Part shown: positions 7,751-16,519 of the stretch, in pieces
How the letters are laid out: every line of letters begins with the position of its first letter
Position numbering within the stretch: position 1 is the stretch's first letter
NCBI RefSeq assembly: GCF_005886535.1
Contig: NZ_PNDS01000043.1
Coordinates: 1-48,795, forward strand
Reading direction: 5' to 3'
DNA from: Pseudoalteromonas sp. S2755
GTDB lineage: Bacteria > Pseudomonadota > Gammaproteobacteria > Enterobacterales > Alteromonadaceae
DNA length: 48,795 bases
Position numbers and translations under genes: made by a program
The notes under the pieces: model-generated
What the model was told of the DNA's origin: nothing
Database searches by the model: none
Seen by the model: the letters and a program-made list of their open reading frames with translations, nothing else

Positions 7751-8008
7751 GATCACAATTTTACTAACATTTCTTTGTTAACTCTTTGAAACCACATCAT
7801 TTAGCATAAAATATCAGCAATAATGGTGATATACACCGCAAATTTACTAACTCAAACTAAGCTAGGTTAGTAAAATCGTGATCTAATGAACCCAATTAGC
7901 TTAATCAGTTGGTAAAAATATGATCTGGTAGTCTTGTTTTCGGACTAGCTTAGTAAAATCCTGATCTAAGCGCCAAAAGAATACTATTGGTTAGTAAAAT
8001 TCTGATCC
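7751..8008. repeat. Phased array of an 18-bp motif, GTTAGTAAAATnnTGATCT
   Basis: This convergent intergenic region carries repeated copies of one motif. On the minus strand there is a full copy at 7751-7768 and a half copy at 7841-7851. On the plus strand there are copies at 7866-7884, 7908-7926 (degenerate, TTGGTAAAAATATGATCT), 7949-7967 and 7990-8008. The four plus-strand cores start at 7867, 7909, 7950 and 7991, a spacing of 42, 41 and 41 bp (about four helical turns). The last copy forms the final codons of the leftward gene at 7984. More copies lie at 16778-17823. The form suggests cooperative protein-binding sites or a repeat family; no binding protein is identified. Confidence 0.75.
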
Positions 8009-8202
8009 AGAAAGCGAGAAGAGTAACTCAGCTCTGCTCCGCGCTTAAGTTTTATCTTACCTTCAGGTCGATAGCGCCTATGCTGCACTACAAAGTCACG
8101 GATCAGTTCGTTGGCTTGAATAATTTCTTCTGGTGACATTTTTCCCTCGAGATCTCTGATTGTCCACTCAACTCTGCCAAATACGTCACTGTTACTCACC
8201 AC
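7984..8202 (-). CDS. Small hypothetical protein, second gene of an unknown pair
   Basis: This is a 72-residue soluble, charged protein of no recognised family. It contains MSPEEIIQANELIRDFVVQ and a basic stretch RYRPEGKIKLKRG. Its GTG start overlaps the stop of the upstream gene (TGGTGA), so the two are probably translated together. The last eight codons are encoded by a copy of the 18-bp repeat motif, so its natural C-terminus may have been altered. It could be an accessory or immunity-like partner of the upstream product, but nothing proves this. Confidence 0.5.
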   Translation of the reverse strand: MVSNSDVFGRVEWTIRDLEGKMSPEEIIQANELIRDFVVQHRRYRPEGKIKLKRGAELSYSSRFLDQNFTNQ

Positions 8203-8875
8203 ACTTCTACAAAATAGTAAGCAAAAGCGAGAGACTTAACATAATCCTGCCCACCAGTTTGGGGATATAAGTGTTGAAAGCCAGAGTTAAGCTTTAGCAT
8301 CAAATTCTCACCACCTTGAAGTGCGACCTTGTGCGCTAAGCGATACTTAGTCGTGATAAATGCTTGTCGACGCGAAACTTGTTCATCTCTTGGGACATCT
8401 TTTAACTTCAGCTCATCAACCAGCTCAACGTCGTCCAGTAGCCAAAGCAAAGACACGGCTTTATCTGAGCCCTTTTCAGCAGCTTCTATCAACATGTCAA
8501 CATAAGGGCCATCGCGATCTGCGATGCCTAAGCACATTTTAAATTTTCTATGCATACTATCTATGATTTCATAGTACCCATCATTAGCATGCGCTTGTTC
8601 AGCCCAAGTGTCGAGTTCACTCTGCGTTTTAGGCACTCTTCTGCATATTCTTATTTTGTTTGCATTTTGAAATAAGTGCTCACGATCTAAATGATAAGAT
8701 TGGGTTATGACTTCATTACTTACAGTTTCTTGCTCGCATAAGCTTCTATTATGGAAGGTTTTTCAACGGCATTAATATCGTTACTTACGGACATTTTATG
8801 AGTATTTTCGTACAAGCTCAGAGAAAATAGAATGCAAAGGCTAATAAAAATGCCTATTACAGCTAACTTTTTCAA
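8196..8875 (-). pseudogene. Hypothetical membrane-anchored or secreted protein, frameshifted
   Basis: Two frames make one gene. From a TTG at 8875 there is a 51-codon piece beginning MKKLAVIGIFISLCILF, a signal or anchor helix, which ends at a TAA at 8720-8722. One nucleotide out of phase, an open frame continues as CEQETVSNEVITQSYHLD and runs through QSELDTWAEQAHANDGYYE to a TGA at 8196-8198. The second frame has no good start of its own near its beginning (only a GTG at 8636, well inside), so a one-base indel near 8722-8735 is likely. The body is alpha-helical and shows no known domain; AAEKGSDKAV is faintly Sel1-like. The break may be a real mutation or a sequencing error. Confidence 0.5.
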
Positions 8876-9093
8876 TCAACAACCACTCCCAACTCTTCAT
8901 GACTTACACAGAGATATAATTAGATGAACCAGAATTAACTACTTACTGCTATCCAACAATAACTCATGCTATATTCTTTCGACAAAAAGTTTTTCATAAA
9001 AAACAGCCAAACTAAGTTACTGATAATAAACAATGTAAGTAACTCATGATACCCCCTTAAATATAAAGTTCTTATAAAACAAAAGGATTATGT

Positions 9094-11976
9094 ATGCAGA
9101 GTGTACATTTAAAAGTAAGTAATAGCTTTGCTCTAGCACTTCTTCTTACCGCTTCATTTGCTCAAGCTCAAAAAGAATTACCACAGTCTTATTTCAACCT
9201 CTCTGAAATTGGACAATTTGAAAAAGTTTTACACGCAGAGAAAAAACCAAATGGAGAGCATGAAATAGTATTAGTCGACACAATCGACAATTCTAATTAT
9301 GTGACTTTCTTAGCCAAAAAAGATGATCGTTTTATCGTTAATCAAAGAATATTACTTGGTGCAGCTACAAGTAAACATGTACTTGTTACTGTAAATAACA
9401 CTGCGTCTCAGTTTTTAGTCTTGGCAGCAGAAAATCGATTATTAGTTATTGATACTAATAGTAAAACTCTTGTTAATTCGACTGAAATATCAACATCTCC
9501 CATTGTTTCTTTGCAAAAATCGCCTTGGAAACAAAGCGAGGTGTTGATTACAACAGCAAGTTCAATATACGCAGTATCCATCGACAGTAATACCGAAGTT
9601 CGAAAACTATCTGATGTTGGTGGTAGCATGCTCGCAGGTAGCTTTACTGCTGAGAACCGTAAACAGATATTGCTGTCCACAGGAGCTATCTATGAGCTCA
9701 TCGCGGAACAGTTAACGGTGGTGGGTAATACCAATGCAAATGTATTATCTGGCAAAAACTTCTTAAAGACTTTAGATGAAAATAAGGACGGTATTCACGA
9801 AATCTTAATGCAAAATGACGCTGATTCTCAAGTTGAGATCTTTGATAGTATTTCTCAACGAGTTGAAGCTATTTTCGGACTGCCAGATGAGCACCGAATA
9901 GTCCATCCAATAAATCAAACAGAAACTGATAAGTTGATAACTTGGTCATCGCACACAAGAGGCTTCGAACGGCAGTTTGAGCGATACCGATACTGTGTTA
10001 AAGACTTAAAAAGATATGCTCCCGCAGCGAAATGCTATCGCTTCGATCATGACCTTGCATATTTCCATCGTTTTATAATCTACTATGGAGACATCACTTT
10101 CGATGGTAAAGTAGATTTGATTTATACTACTGAATTTAACAGTCAAAACATTATTTTTGATACTCATGTCGCTTCACAGCAAGCCATGCTACCAGAATAT
10201 GATGTTCGCTGTATGCATTCTCAGCAGAATATGGTTGAGGATGTCAACAACGATCAAGTGCAATTATCTTGCCACTCCAAAGCGCTTTTTGAAAGTGCAA
10301 TGAGCGGGGGAATTCACACCAAGAACATGAGAACCAAAATCAGCTTACAAAACAGCGATACACTCTCAACGTATACGTATGATTCTGAATTTGCTGAGTA
10401 CCTCACAAGCAAAAAGTTTGAATTTGCTGATGACTTCAACAACGATGGAAAGCTAGATAAACTCTTCTATACGTATCTGCTACTTGACAAATATCCTCAT
10501 CGCTTCATTGTTACCACTCAAGAAGAAGCCAATGAAAAAAGTCTAGATAGTGCTACTCTCCCTCTAGAGTTTCATGTCGAACCACTTAAAAAGCTTGTCT
10601 ACGCAAGAACGATAGAGAGCCATCTATTGCATGGGTTATATGTTCAAGTGCAGGACTCTACATGGTACTACCAGTTTAATTCAGAATTTCAGCAAATTGG
10701 TGACGGGTCATATGTCGACATAGCATCTGCAGCATACCATGAAGAAATAGGCATTTATGCCTTAACGAAGGATGGTGCCATTCTTGTGATCAATACAAGC
10801 GAAACTCCACTTCCAATCACAAAAGTGTGTGAAGGTGATGTGCCGGTCGGGTTACACCAAAGTGGCCCACATTCACTGATCTATTCTTGCAGTACAAAGT
10901 TCGGCCAGCTTGATACATTTTCTCAGCAAATAGATTGGGAAATCAATGGGGTTGCCAATAACGGCTATGTTAATACTTCGGTAGTGAACGATAGTAAGTT
11001 TTTGGTGACATCTGGATCCGCTCCCCAAGTGTTTGAAATCGCAAAAGGCCAGCCAAATCAGGAAGTAATACCACCACTCGACTATAGAGTTCATATTAGT
11101 GAGCAATTATCTATTACGCTACCAGAAAAACATGGAAATACCTCCTACGCTTTCACAAATTTCACCCGTCATGGGGAGCTAAGCTCAATAGATCCTGCAC
11201 CTAGTCAGCGCTTTTTATATCAGCCACAGTCTCTTGGCCATGAATACTTAGAATATAGTGCAACGCAAGGAGAGTGGGAAGTCGCAAAAGGAGACATCAA
11301 CATTGAAGTCTACAATGCCCAACCACAAATAAACAATATTGAAGTGACTACTCACTGGAATAAGCCCTTAAAGATTACATTAACTGCAGAAGACAACGAT
11401 TCAACATCTTTAAGCTATTCCTTGCTAAATAAAGAAAATATCGAAGGGCTCACATGGCTTGATAGAGAAGCCGGGATTTTACTATTTACACCCACATCTT
11501 GTTGCGGTGACGTCCATATACAATACAAAGTAAATGATGGTTATGTGGATTCTGAAACTGGTATTGTATCGATTAAACTCACCAACAGCACACCAACCGC
11601 CGAGAACTTGGCGTTTGATGCTGTACGAAATGAGCTGACAACAATTAAACTTGATGGTAACGATGCTGACTCAGACCTACTTATTTACACTGTGAGTAAC
11701 CCAAATAAGCTTGCAAATTTCATTCTTGATAGCCAAACAGGGGTTGTAAAATTTACAGCGAATGAAAGTACACCACAAAATTTCCACTTTGAGTACTTTG
11801 TATCTGATGGTTTCGCGAACTCAGAAACTAAGATGGTTGAAATCAGTGTGAAAAATCAGCCAAAAACATCACCAGAGAAAAGCTCTGGCAACATGAATAT
11901 GCTTTTACTTATTTTACTCCTAGGGACCTTCGTCCTGAGATCCCCAAAGCGTCTGTTAACCTTTAAAAAAGGTTAA
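9094..11976 (+). CDS. Large secreted repeat protein with cadherin-like C-terminal domains
   Basis: This is a 960-residue protein with a signal peptide ending ASFAQAQ. The N-terminal two thirds resemble a beta-propeller of FG-GAP/VCBS type, with repeated acidic loops such as DENKDGIHEIL, DITFDGKVDLIY, DVNNDQVQL and DFNNDGKLDKLFY, which are likely Ca-binding. The last third holds two tandem Ig/cadherin-like repeats (DNDSTSLSYSL...LTWLDREAGILLFTPT and DADSDLLIYTVS...SQTGVVKFTANES). The C-terminus is a hydrophobic helix followed by basic residues (LRSPKRLLTFKKG), like a sorting or anchoring tail. It is probably surface-exposed, with roles such as adhesion or polymer binding possible but unproven. 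AAAGGATT precedes the ATG. It appears to stand alone. Confidence 0.75.
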   Translation: MQSVHLKVSNSFALALLLTASFAQAQKELPQSYFNLSEIGQFEKVLHAEKKPNGEHEIVLVDTIDNSNYVTFLAKKDDRFIVNQRILLGAATSKHVLVTVNNTASQFLVLAAENRLLVIDTNSKTLVNSTEISTSPIVSLQKSPWKQSEVLITTASSIYAVSIDSNTEVRKLSDVGGSMLAGSFTAENRKQILLSTGAIYELIAEQLTVVGNTNANVLSGKNFLKTLDENKDGIHEILMQNDADSQVEIFDSISQRVEAIFGLPDEHRIVHPINQTETDKLITWSSHTRGFERQFERYRYCVKDLKRYAPAAKCYRFDHDLAYFHRFIIYYGDITFDGKVDLIYTTEFNSQNIIFDTHVASQQAMLPEYDVRCMHSQQNMVEDVNNDQVQLSCHSKALFESAMSGGIHTKNMRTKISLQNSDTLSTYTYDSEFAEYLTSKKFEFADDFNNDGKLDKLFYTYLLLDKYPHRFIVTTQEEANEKSLDSATLPLEFHVEPLKKLVYARTIESHLLHGLYVQVQDSTWYYQFNSEFQQIGDGSYVDIASAAYHEEIGIYALTKDGAILVINTSETPLPITKVCEGDVPVGLHQSGPHSLIYSCSTKFGQLDTFSQQIDWEINGVANNGYVNTSVVNDSKFLVTSGSAPQVFEIAKGQPNQEVIPPLDYRVHISEQLSITLPEKHGNTSYAFTNFTRHGELSSIDPAPSQRFLYQPQSLGHEYLEYSATQGEWEVAKGDINIEVYNAQPQINNIEVTTHWNKPLKITLTAEDNDSTSLSYSLLNKENIEGLTWLDREAGILLFTPTSCCGDVHIQYKVNDGYVDSETGIVSIKLTNSTPTAENLAFDAVRNELTTIKLDGNDADSDLLIYTVSNPNKLANFILDSQTGVVKFTANESTPQNFHFEYFVSDGFANSETKMVEISVKNQPKTSPEKSSGNMNMLLLILLLGTFVLRSPKRLLTFKKG

Positions 11977-11980
11977 CTCT

Positions 11981-12009
11981 ATGGTAGGAGCTCATTGAGC
12001 TCCTACCAT
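11981..12009. terminator. Bidirectional terminator
   Basis: A perfect 13-bp stem, ATGGTAGGAGCTC (11981-11993) and its complement (11997-12009), has a 3-nt loop. It separates two convergent genes. A second palindrome (GTTAACCTTT, AAA, AAAGGTTAAC; 11955-11977) overlaps the end of the upstream gene. Confidence 0.82.
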
Positions 12010-12010
12010 T

Positions 12011-13666
12011 TTACTCGGCTTTATTCCAATCCAATTGCATATCCCATACATATCGGTGCTTTGGCTCTAGAGGCTGTTGAGAGTCATCGACTTGTTCAAG
12101 CACATTGCGTGCCTTTACTATGGTGGCGTCACGACCGAACAGGTAGCTTTGCTCTTTGACAATGGTCAAGTAGGCCTTGTTCAATGCCAGCGCGCGTGGT
12201 TTTGATGGCGTGATCAGTTCATAAAGGTTTTTCGCAGACTGCACTTTTTTGCTGTTTACCGTGCCATCTTCGTTAAACCAGCGCATTAGCATCTCTTGGT
12301 TTTGCCTAAACTCATCCCCCCCGCCAACACGCATCATATAAGTCAAGAATTCGCCCTGCTCTTCGCCTTTGTTAGGCACGTCTTGCATCTCTTTTAAATT
12401 GATATAACCCCAACCCAGTTTGCCTTCAACTTTTCGTGCAAACGAGAAGGTTTGGTCATAGGTTGAGCCAATGGTTTTGTGACAGCCATTACAAAAAGCA
12501 AGCTCTTGTTCATGTTGCGGACGAAGTGCACCATTTTTGTCTTCAATATAACCGTTAATCGTCCAACCGAAGTTGTTATTGATCCCTTGGTCGCCCAAAT
12601 AAAGCGTTTGAGGGTAATTTTCGAATGCCTTTTCTTTCGCTTCTCTGTAGTAAGCTGCCCCGAGTGATTGCTTGGATTTAAAGTTGTGCTTCTTCATGTA
12701 GCGCACTTCTTTCATTCTTGGCGCATTAAATACTTGACCATTATCATCCACCCCAATATACCGAACGGTATGTAAAAACTCAGTGTCTTGTGGATATAAC
12801 TGATGAGCAAGCTCGATAGTATTGGCATCACCAAGGTAACGTTCACCGCGCAGCATGCTAGTGATCTGCGTGAGCTTGCCATCACCATTTAAATCTACGC
12901 CAACTCGCGATTCAGAAATCACTGGTGTTGATATTTCGTCAAGCCCCTTTACAGCCATTTCAACCAGACTTAAGTTAGCAAGATAGACGTCTTGATTATA
13001 CGTTTCACCTTTTTCTCTAAAGGCGTCAGCAAGGCGGATCATGACATCTCCTGTAGAGCCATTAGTTGGCCAGAAAGTACTAGGAAAAGGCTTATAATTG
13101 AATGCCACCCAGCCACTGCCGTCTTTTGCTATACCCAGCTCATCGAATGCTTTTTCAGGATATGCCAAGTTGTTAAGCGGGGTGATCTCACCTTTCCAGT
13201 CAGGGTTATTTTTCAGTTTTTCGATGAAAGGAGTGTAATTATCTTGGTTGACCCAGTTAGTAATATCTTGATCTGAGATACCTTTGATAAGTTCTGAACG
13301 ATCTTTAAACAAATTTTTCCAGTGGTTTTTAAATCCAAGGTCGGAAAACTCATAGGCACCTTGTAAATTGGCATCGCGCATCATGTTTGGTCGGTTTTTT
13401 TCATCGTATGATTGATGGCAAGCGTAGCAAGGGTTATTTACACCATCCGTTTTGGTGTAACACTGAGGCGGGATCACCGATTCAGGGTTATAGACTTCAT
13501 TGTGCTGCATAAATGCAGTCGCAGGAATATCATCACCTTGTTGGTAAGGTGCTGCAGTCTGCGCCGACAAAAGTGCGATGTTGGTTAGCTCTTGGGGCTG
13601 TTCATCATTACAACCAAGTAACACTGCGCTCGTTAACGCCACTAGGGTTAGGCTAACGTATTTCAT
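12011..13666 (-). CDS. Di-haem cytochrome-like lipoprotein
   Basis: This is a 551-residue exported lipoprotein (lipobox LLGC, Cys19). Two CxxCH haem-binding motifs are visible: CYACH at residues 80-84, preceded by a conserved-looking IPPQCYTKTDG, and CNGCH at about 391-395. The long stretch between them carries an aromatic-rich SGWVAFNYKPFPSTFWPTNG segment and a VGVDLNGDGKL acidic loop. It is probably an electron-transfer protein or oxidoreductase of the outer or inner membrane. The family is not firmly recognised. It lies 66 bp downstream of the PhoX-like gene in the same direction, but a strong terminator separates them. TTGGAG lies upstream of the ATG. Confidence 0.7.
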   Translation of the reverse strand: MKYVSLTLVALTSAVLLGCNDEQPQELTNIALLSAQTAAPYQQGDDIPATAFMQHNEVYNPESVIPPQCYTKTDGVNNPCYACHQSYDEKNRPNMMRDANLQGAYEFSDLGFKNHWKNLFKDRSELIKGISDQDITNWVNQDNYTPFIEKLKNNPDWKGEITPLNNLAYPEKAFDELGIAKDGSGWVAFNYKPFPSTFWPTNGSTGDVMIRLADAFREKGETYNQDVYLANLSLVEMAVKGLDEISTPVISESRVGVDLNGDGKLTQITSMLRGERYLGDANTIELAHQLYPQDTEFLHTVRYIGVDDNGQVFNAPRMKEVRYMKKHNFKSKQSLGAAYYREAKEKAFENYPQTLYLGDQGINNNFGWTINGYIEDKNGALRPQHEQELAFCNGCHKTIGSTYDQTFSFARKVEGKLGWGYINLKEMQDVPNKGEEQGEFLTYMMRVGGGDEFRQNQEMLMRWFNEDGTVNSKKVQSAKNLYELITPSKPRALALNKAYLTIVKEQSYLFGRDATIVKARNVLEQVDDSQQPLEPKHRYVWDMQLDWNKAE

Positions 13667-13690
13667 TTTTATGACTCCAAAATTTTGCTA

Positions 13691-13722
13691 AAAAAAAGCA
13701 GCGCACTATAAGGTGCGCTGCT
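13691..13722 (-). terminator. Rho-independent terminator after the PhoX-like gene
   Basis: Read leftward, the perfect 10-bp stem AGCAGCGCAC/GTGCGCTGCT (13722-13697, loop of 6) is followed by a run of seven T. It indicates that the phosphatase and the di-haem lipoprotein are mostly separate transcripts. Confidence 0.85.
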
Positions 13723-13732
13723 ACTTGTTTAA

Positions 13733-15643
13733 TTATTTTGCTTTAGGGTCATAAAGCCATAGTGTGTTATTTTCTTGGAAGCCATCTTCGCCGATGATAA
13801 TCCGGCCATCTTCCATAACGATAACGTTATCAGGCTGTGAAAGCTGATTGACGTCACAACGCTCAGCGCCAGTCAATGATGAGCGGTACGTACCACCCAT
13901 TACAACGGGCTCAATACGAGTTAAGTTATAGTTGTTATCTATATGGGCACGATATACACCACCACAATCTTTAACACGCGCAGAAAGCTGAATATCACCT
14001 TCTTCATCAATCATGGTTTTATCAATATCTGCAATGCCAATGTACATATAGGCTTTATCTACAACTTCACCGGCAACAACATCTTGACCAGTTACCGCCT
14101 CAAGTACACGGTTGTGGTTGATGCTGATCCCTTCAAGTTTACGCCATTCAGCTGTCGCCCCTTTTTGGCGTGCAGCTTGACGAGATTCAAGGAAGATTGC
14201 TCGGTTATCCATAGGCTTGCCAGCCGTTACTTTACCACCACCATTTTCAACGGTAGGGTAGGTCGCTGCACCTTCAGCCCATGCTTTTACGTCAGCCACA
14301 GACAGGTAGCTTGTTTGACCTTCAACATAGTCACTCTCATTGATGCCATCATATTCAGCAATCCAAGTTTCTATCTGTGCATTACTGCCATTACCAAGCT
14401 CAACCCAGCTAATGTCAAAGCCAGTAACAGCCGGATCAGTAAGGCCTGCGTCCTGAGTTAATTTTGCGGCGTAAAGGGTACCCGCACTTAAGTCTTCTGG
14501 TTGATCTGCAACAAATTTAAATAGTACACCACCTGTGTCATCTTGTGATGAATAGACAGTACGACGGTCTGGCATCACGACTGAGTTCTCATGCTCATAA
14601 CGACCAATTGTGAAGTGTTTCACAACATCAGGCGTTTCTGTTGTAGGATTTTGAATCTCAGCAATATAGCCGTAGCGATAAGGATTAGGGAAGTCAGGTG
14701 CAGTTAATGCTTCCATTGTGTCGTTGCCTGTTTCCGCTGGGTTATTCCACTGAGGATCTTGAGTCGTATCCACAGCCGACCAAACAATCCATTCTTCCGA
14801 AGTCAGCGGCGTACCCCAAGGAGATACTGAGCCAAAACAGTTAGCTGCTGTGCCTTTAACACCGTCGAAATCTACCATCATAGCTTCTTCGATTGACCAC
14901 TTCCCTGTTGTCGCTTTACTCATTTTCAAGCGACTAACGCCACCAGGGTACGCTTCCCAGTTTGTGAAAAGGTAACCTGTGTCTGCGTCCACAGGAATAT
15001 AACCATTAAAATCAGGATTATCATTTTTAATGATCTCTTCGCCAGTTGAGATGCTGTAGTGCACACCCAAACCACCTGCTAGACCTTTAGCGCCAAGGTC
15101 TGCGAATGTATCTCCTGTTTGGCCTAGAATTTGATATTGGCCAATCGCAGAAATGACGGTTTGTTGTTCCATGGTTGAAGCAGGAACCGGCGCGCTTGGG
15201 ATATTTGCAGGTAGATTATTAAAATTCACACCGGTTAGTACACCGACAGTACCCGTATTAAAAGGCTTACTATTGAACTTATCAGTGGCTGTGTTGGTAT
15301 CATTTGGGTGCTGAACGTTGAAGAACAAGTCGCCTCCTTCGGAAAGAAACAGACCTGTTACTTCAGCACCAGCAGGGACGGTTGCTATGCGAACAAGGCC
15401 AGGTACGCTGTAGCTACCATCACGACCATTTTGGCCGTCTTGTCCATTTTGACCGTCCTGTCCGTCAGTACCATTTTGACCATTTGAGCCATTTGAGCCA
15501 TTCGTGCCGTCTGCACCATCTTGGCCAGCAGTGCCCTGCTCACCTTGAGGACCCGCGGGACCTTGTGCTCCATCGTCACCATCACAGGCTGTAAGTGCCA
15601 TTGCAACTGCTGCTGCAATAAGAGAATATGCTACACGCTTCAT
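13733..15643 (-). CDS. PhoX-type (DUF839) phosphatase with collagen-like region
   Basis: This is a 636-residue exported lipoprotein (lipobox LTAC, Cys20). Residues about 24-76 are Gly-x-y collagen-like triplets rich in Gln, Asn and Asp (GPAGPQGEQG, then NGQDGQNG). The rest is a PhoX/DUF839 beta-propeller. It has NCFGSVSPWGTPLTSEEW with Cys269, equivalent to the iron-ligating Cys of PhoX; RYEHENSVVMPD near 348-359; and a C-terminal DNVIVMEDGRIIIGEDG. PhoX enzymes are Ca/Fe-dependent phosphomonoesterases used to obtain phosphate. Whether this one retains activity cannot be judged. Unlike classic PhoX it has a lipobox rather than a Tat twin-arginine signal. GGAG is placed well before the ATG. 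Confidence 0.78.
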   Translation of the reverse strand: MKRVAYSLIAAAVAMALTACDGDDGAQGPAGPQGEQGTAGQDGADGTNGSNGSNGQNGTDGQDGQNGQDGQNGRDGSYSVPGLVRIATVPAGAEVTGLFLSEGGDLFFNVQHPNDTNTATDKFNSKPFNTGTVGVLTGVNFNNLPANIPSAPVPASTMEQQTVISAIGQYQILGQTGDTFADLGAKGLAGGLGVHYSISTGEEIIKNDNPDFNGYIPVDADTGYLFTNWEAYPGGVSRLKMSKATTGKWSIEEAMMVDFDGVKGTAANCFGSVSPWGTPLTSEEWIVWSAVDTTQDPQWNNPAETGNDTMEALTAPDFPNPYRYGYIAEIQNPTTETPDVVKHFTIGRYEHENSVVMPDRRTVYSSQDDTGGVLFKFVADQPEDLSAGTLYAAKLTQDAGLTDPAVTGFDISWVELGNGSNAQIETWIAEYDGINESDYVEGQTSYLSVADVKAWAEGAATYPTVENGGGKVTAGKPMDNRAIFLESRQAARQKGATAEWRKLEGISINHNRVLEAVTGQDVVAGEVVDKAYMYIGIADIDKTMIDEEGDIQLSARVKDCGGVYRAHIDNNYNLTRIEPVVMGGTYRSSLTGAERCDVNQLSQPDNVIVMEDGRIIIGEDGFQENNTLWLYDPKAK

Positions 15644-15822
15644 GAGTTACTCCAGTTCCTAAGTATTATTTTTTGTAAAGCGTGCAACAGTGTGAAGTGT
15701 TCCTGTTACAGTTGACTGAATGATTTATTAACCATTTCCTACAGGAATAAGACACTTGGACTCAACTCACATACAGGCTCCTTTCTGTTAGTAAGTTGAA
15801 GTACCCATAAAGGGAATTTTAG

Positions 15823-15839
15823 TGTAAAGGGGGTTTACA
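15823..15839. repeat. Palindrome TGTAAAGGGGGTTTACA
   Basis: A 6-bp inverted repeat with a 5-nt G-rich centre lies immediately after the lipocalin stop. Close relatives lie at 22129-22145 (in sbcD), 36355-36371, 40740-40756 and, with one arm altered, 47801-47816. It may be a short repeat family or a weak terminator. Confidence 0.5.
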
Positions 15840-16376
15840 TTATTTGTTCTGAATGGCCTCGTGCTTCATATAGATAAGTTCATCCGTGTTAAAGCCATAT
15901 TTTTCAGACATATCTTTAAATTTAGTCATTATAGTGTCCGATACTTGAGGTGTTCTAGAAAGCAACCAAAGGTAATCACGATTGTAGCTGGTAACGAATG
16001 CATACTGGTAATCTTCATCTAACTCGAATACCACATAACTGCCATAAAACGGACCAAAAAATGACACTTTCAGGTGCGCTATTTCATCATTTGCAACAAA
16101 CTTGGCTTTTCCAATTGCTTCTTTCCACTCCCCTTCCTCTGTTACATATCCCTTATTTACGACTTTAATAGACCCGTCGGAATTTTGGCTATAAGTTGCC
16201 GTGACGTTCTGCATTCCCCTTTCAAATGAATGGTCTAATCGCGCGATTTCATACCAGGTACCTGTATAGCGCTCAACATTAAAGTCTTTAACTGGTTTGA
16301 TGCCATCAGGCAACCCTGTGCATGCCGAAACTGCAAGCGTTAAAATCACCGTGAAAAATAACTGTCGTACTTTCAT
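15840..16376 (-). CDS. blc: Bacterial lipocalin, outer-membrane lipoprotein
   Basis: This is a 178-residue Blc-type lipocalin. The lipobox VSAC (Cys19) gives lipid anchoring. The lipocalin GxW motif is in YTGTWYEIARLDHSFERG, followed by the characteristic NVTATYS strand, FVTSYNRDYLWLLSRTP near residues 129-145, and a C-terminal helix (MTKFKDMSEKYGF). Length is usual for the family. Blc proteins bind lysophospholipids or fatty acids and are associated with envelope stress. GGAGAAC precedes the ATG. It is a single gene. Confidence 0.92.
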   Translation of the reverse strand: MKVRQLFFTVILTLAVSACTGLPDGIKPVKDFNVERYTGTWYEIARLDHSFERGMQNVTATYSQNSDGSIKVVNKGYVTEEGEWKEAIGKAKFVANDEIAHLKVSFFGPFYGSYVVFELDEDYQYAFVTSYNRDYLWLLSRTPQVSDTIMTKFKDMSEKYGFNTDELIYMKHEAIQNK

Positions 16377-16519
16377 ATAAGTTCTCCATATTCCATCTAA
16401 ATGTCATACGTAGTGTTCAAGCACTAAGATTAGCGATAGATTAAATTTTTACCTACTAAGAACAAAATTTAATTCAAACCCTTACCATGCCAATTTCACC
16501 TTATTTATTTTAAACTTAC

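Noticed and set aside
7867..8008. CRISPR-like array (regular short repeats)
   Set aside because: The repeat is only about 18 bp and degenerate, spacing is 41-42 bp with spacers that look like ordinary intergenic DNA, there are copies in both orientations and in coding genes, and no cas gene is nearby.
13943..14461. 172-codon open frame opposite the PhoX-like gene
   Set aside because: It lies wholly within a well-supported gene, has no ribosome-binding site, and is rich in Cys, Phe, Ile and Thr as expected from antisense reading.
15823..15839. TyrR box
   Set aside because: TyrR sites have TGTAAA-N6-TTTACA, whereas these have a 5-nt G/C-rich centre and lie at gene ends or inside coding regions, not at promoters of aromatic amino acid genes.
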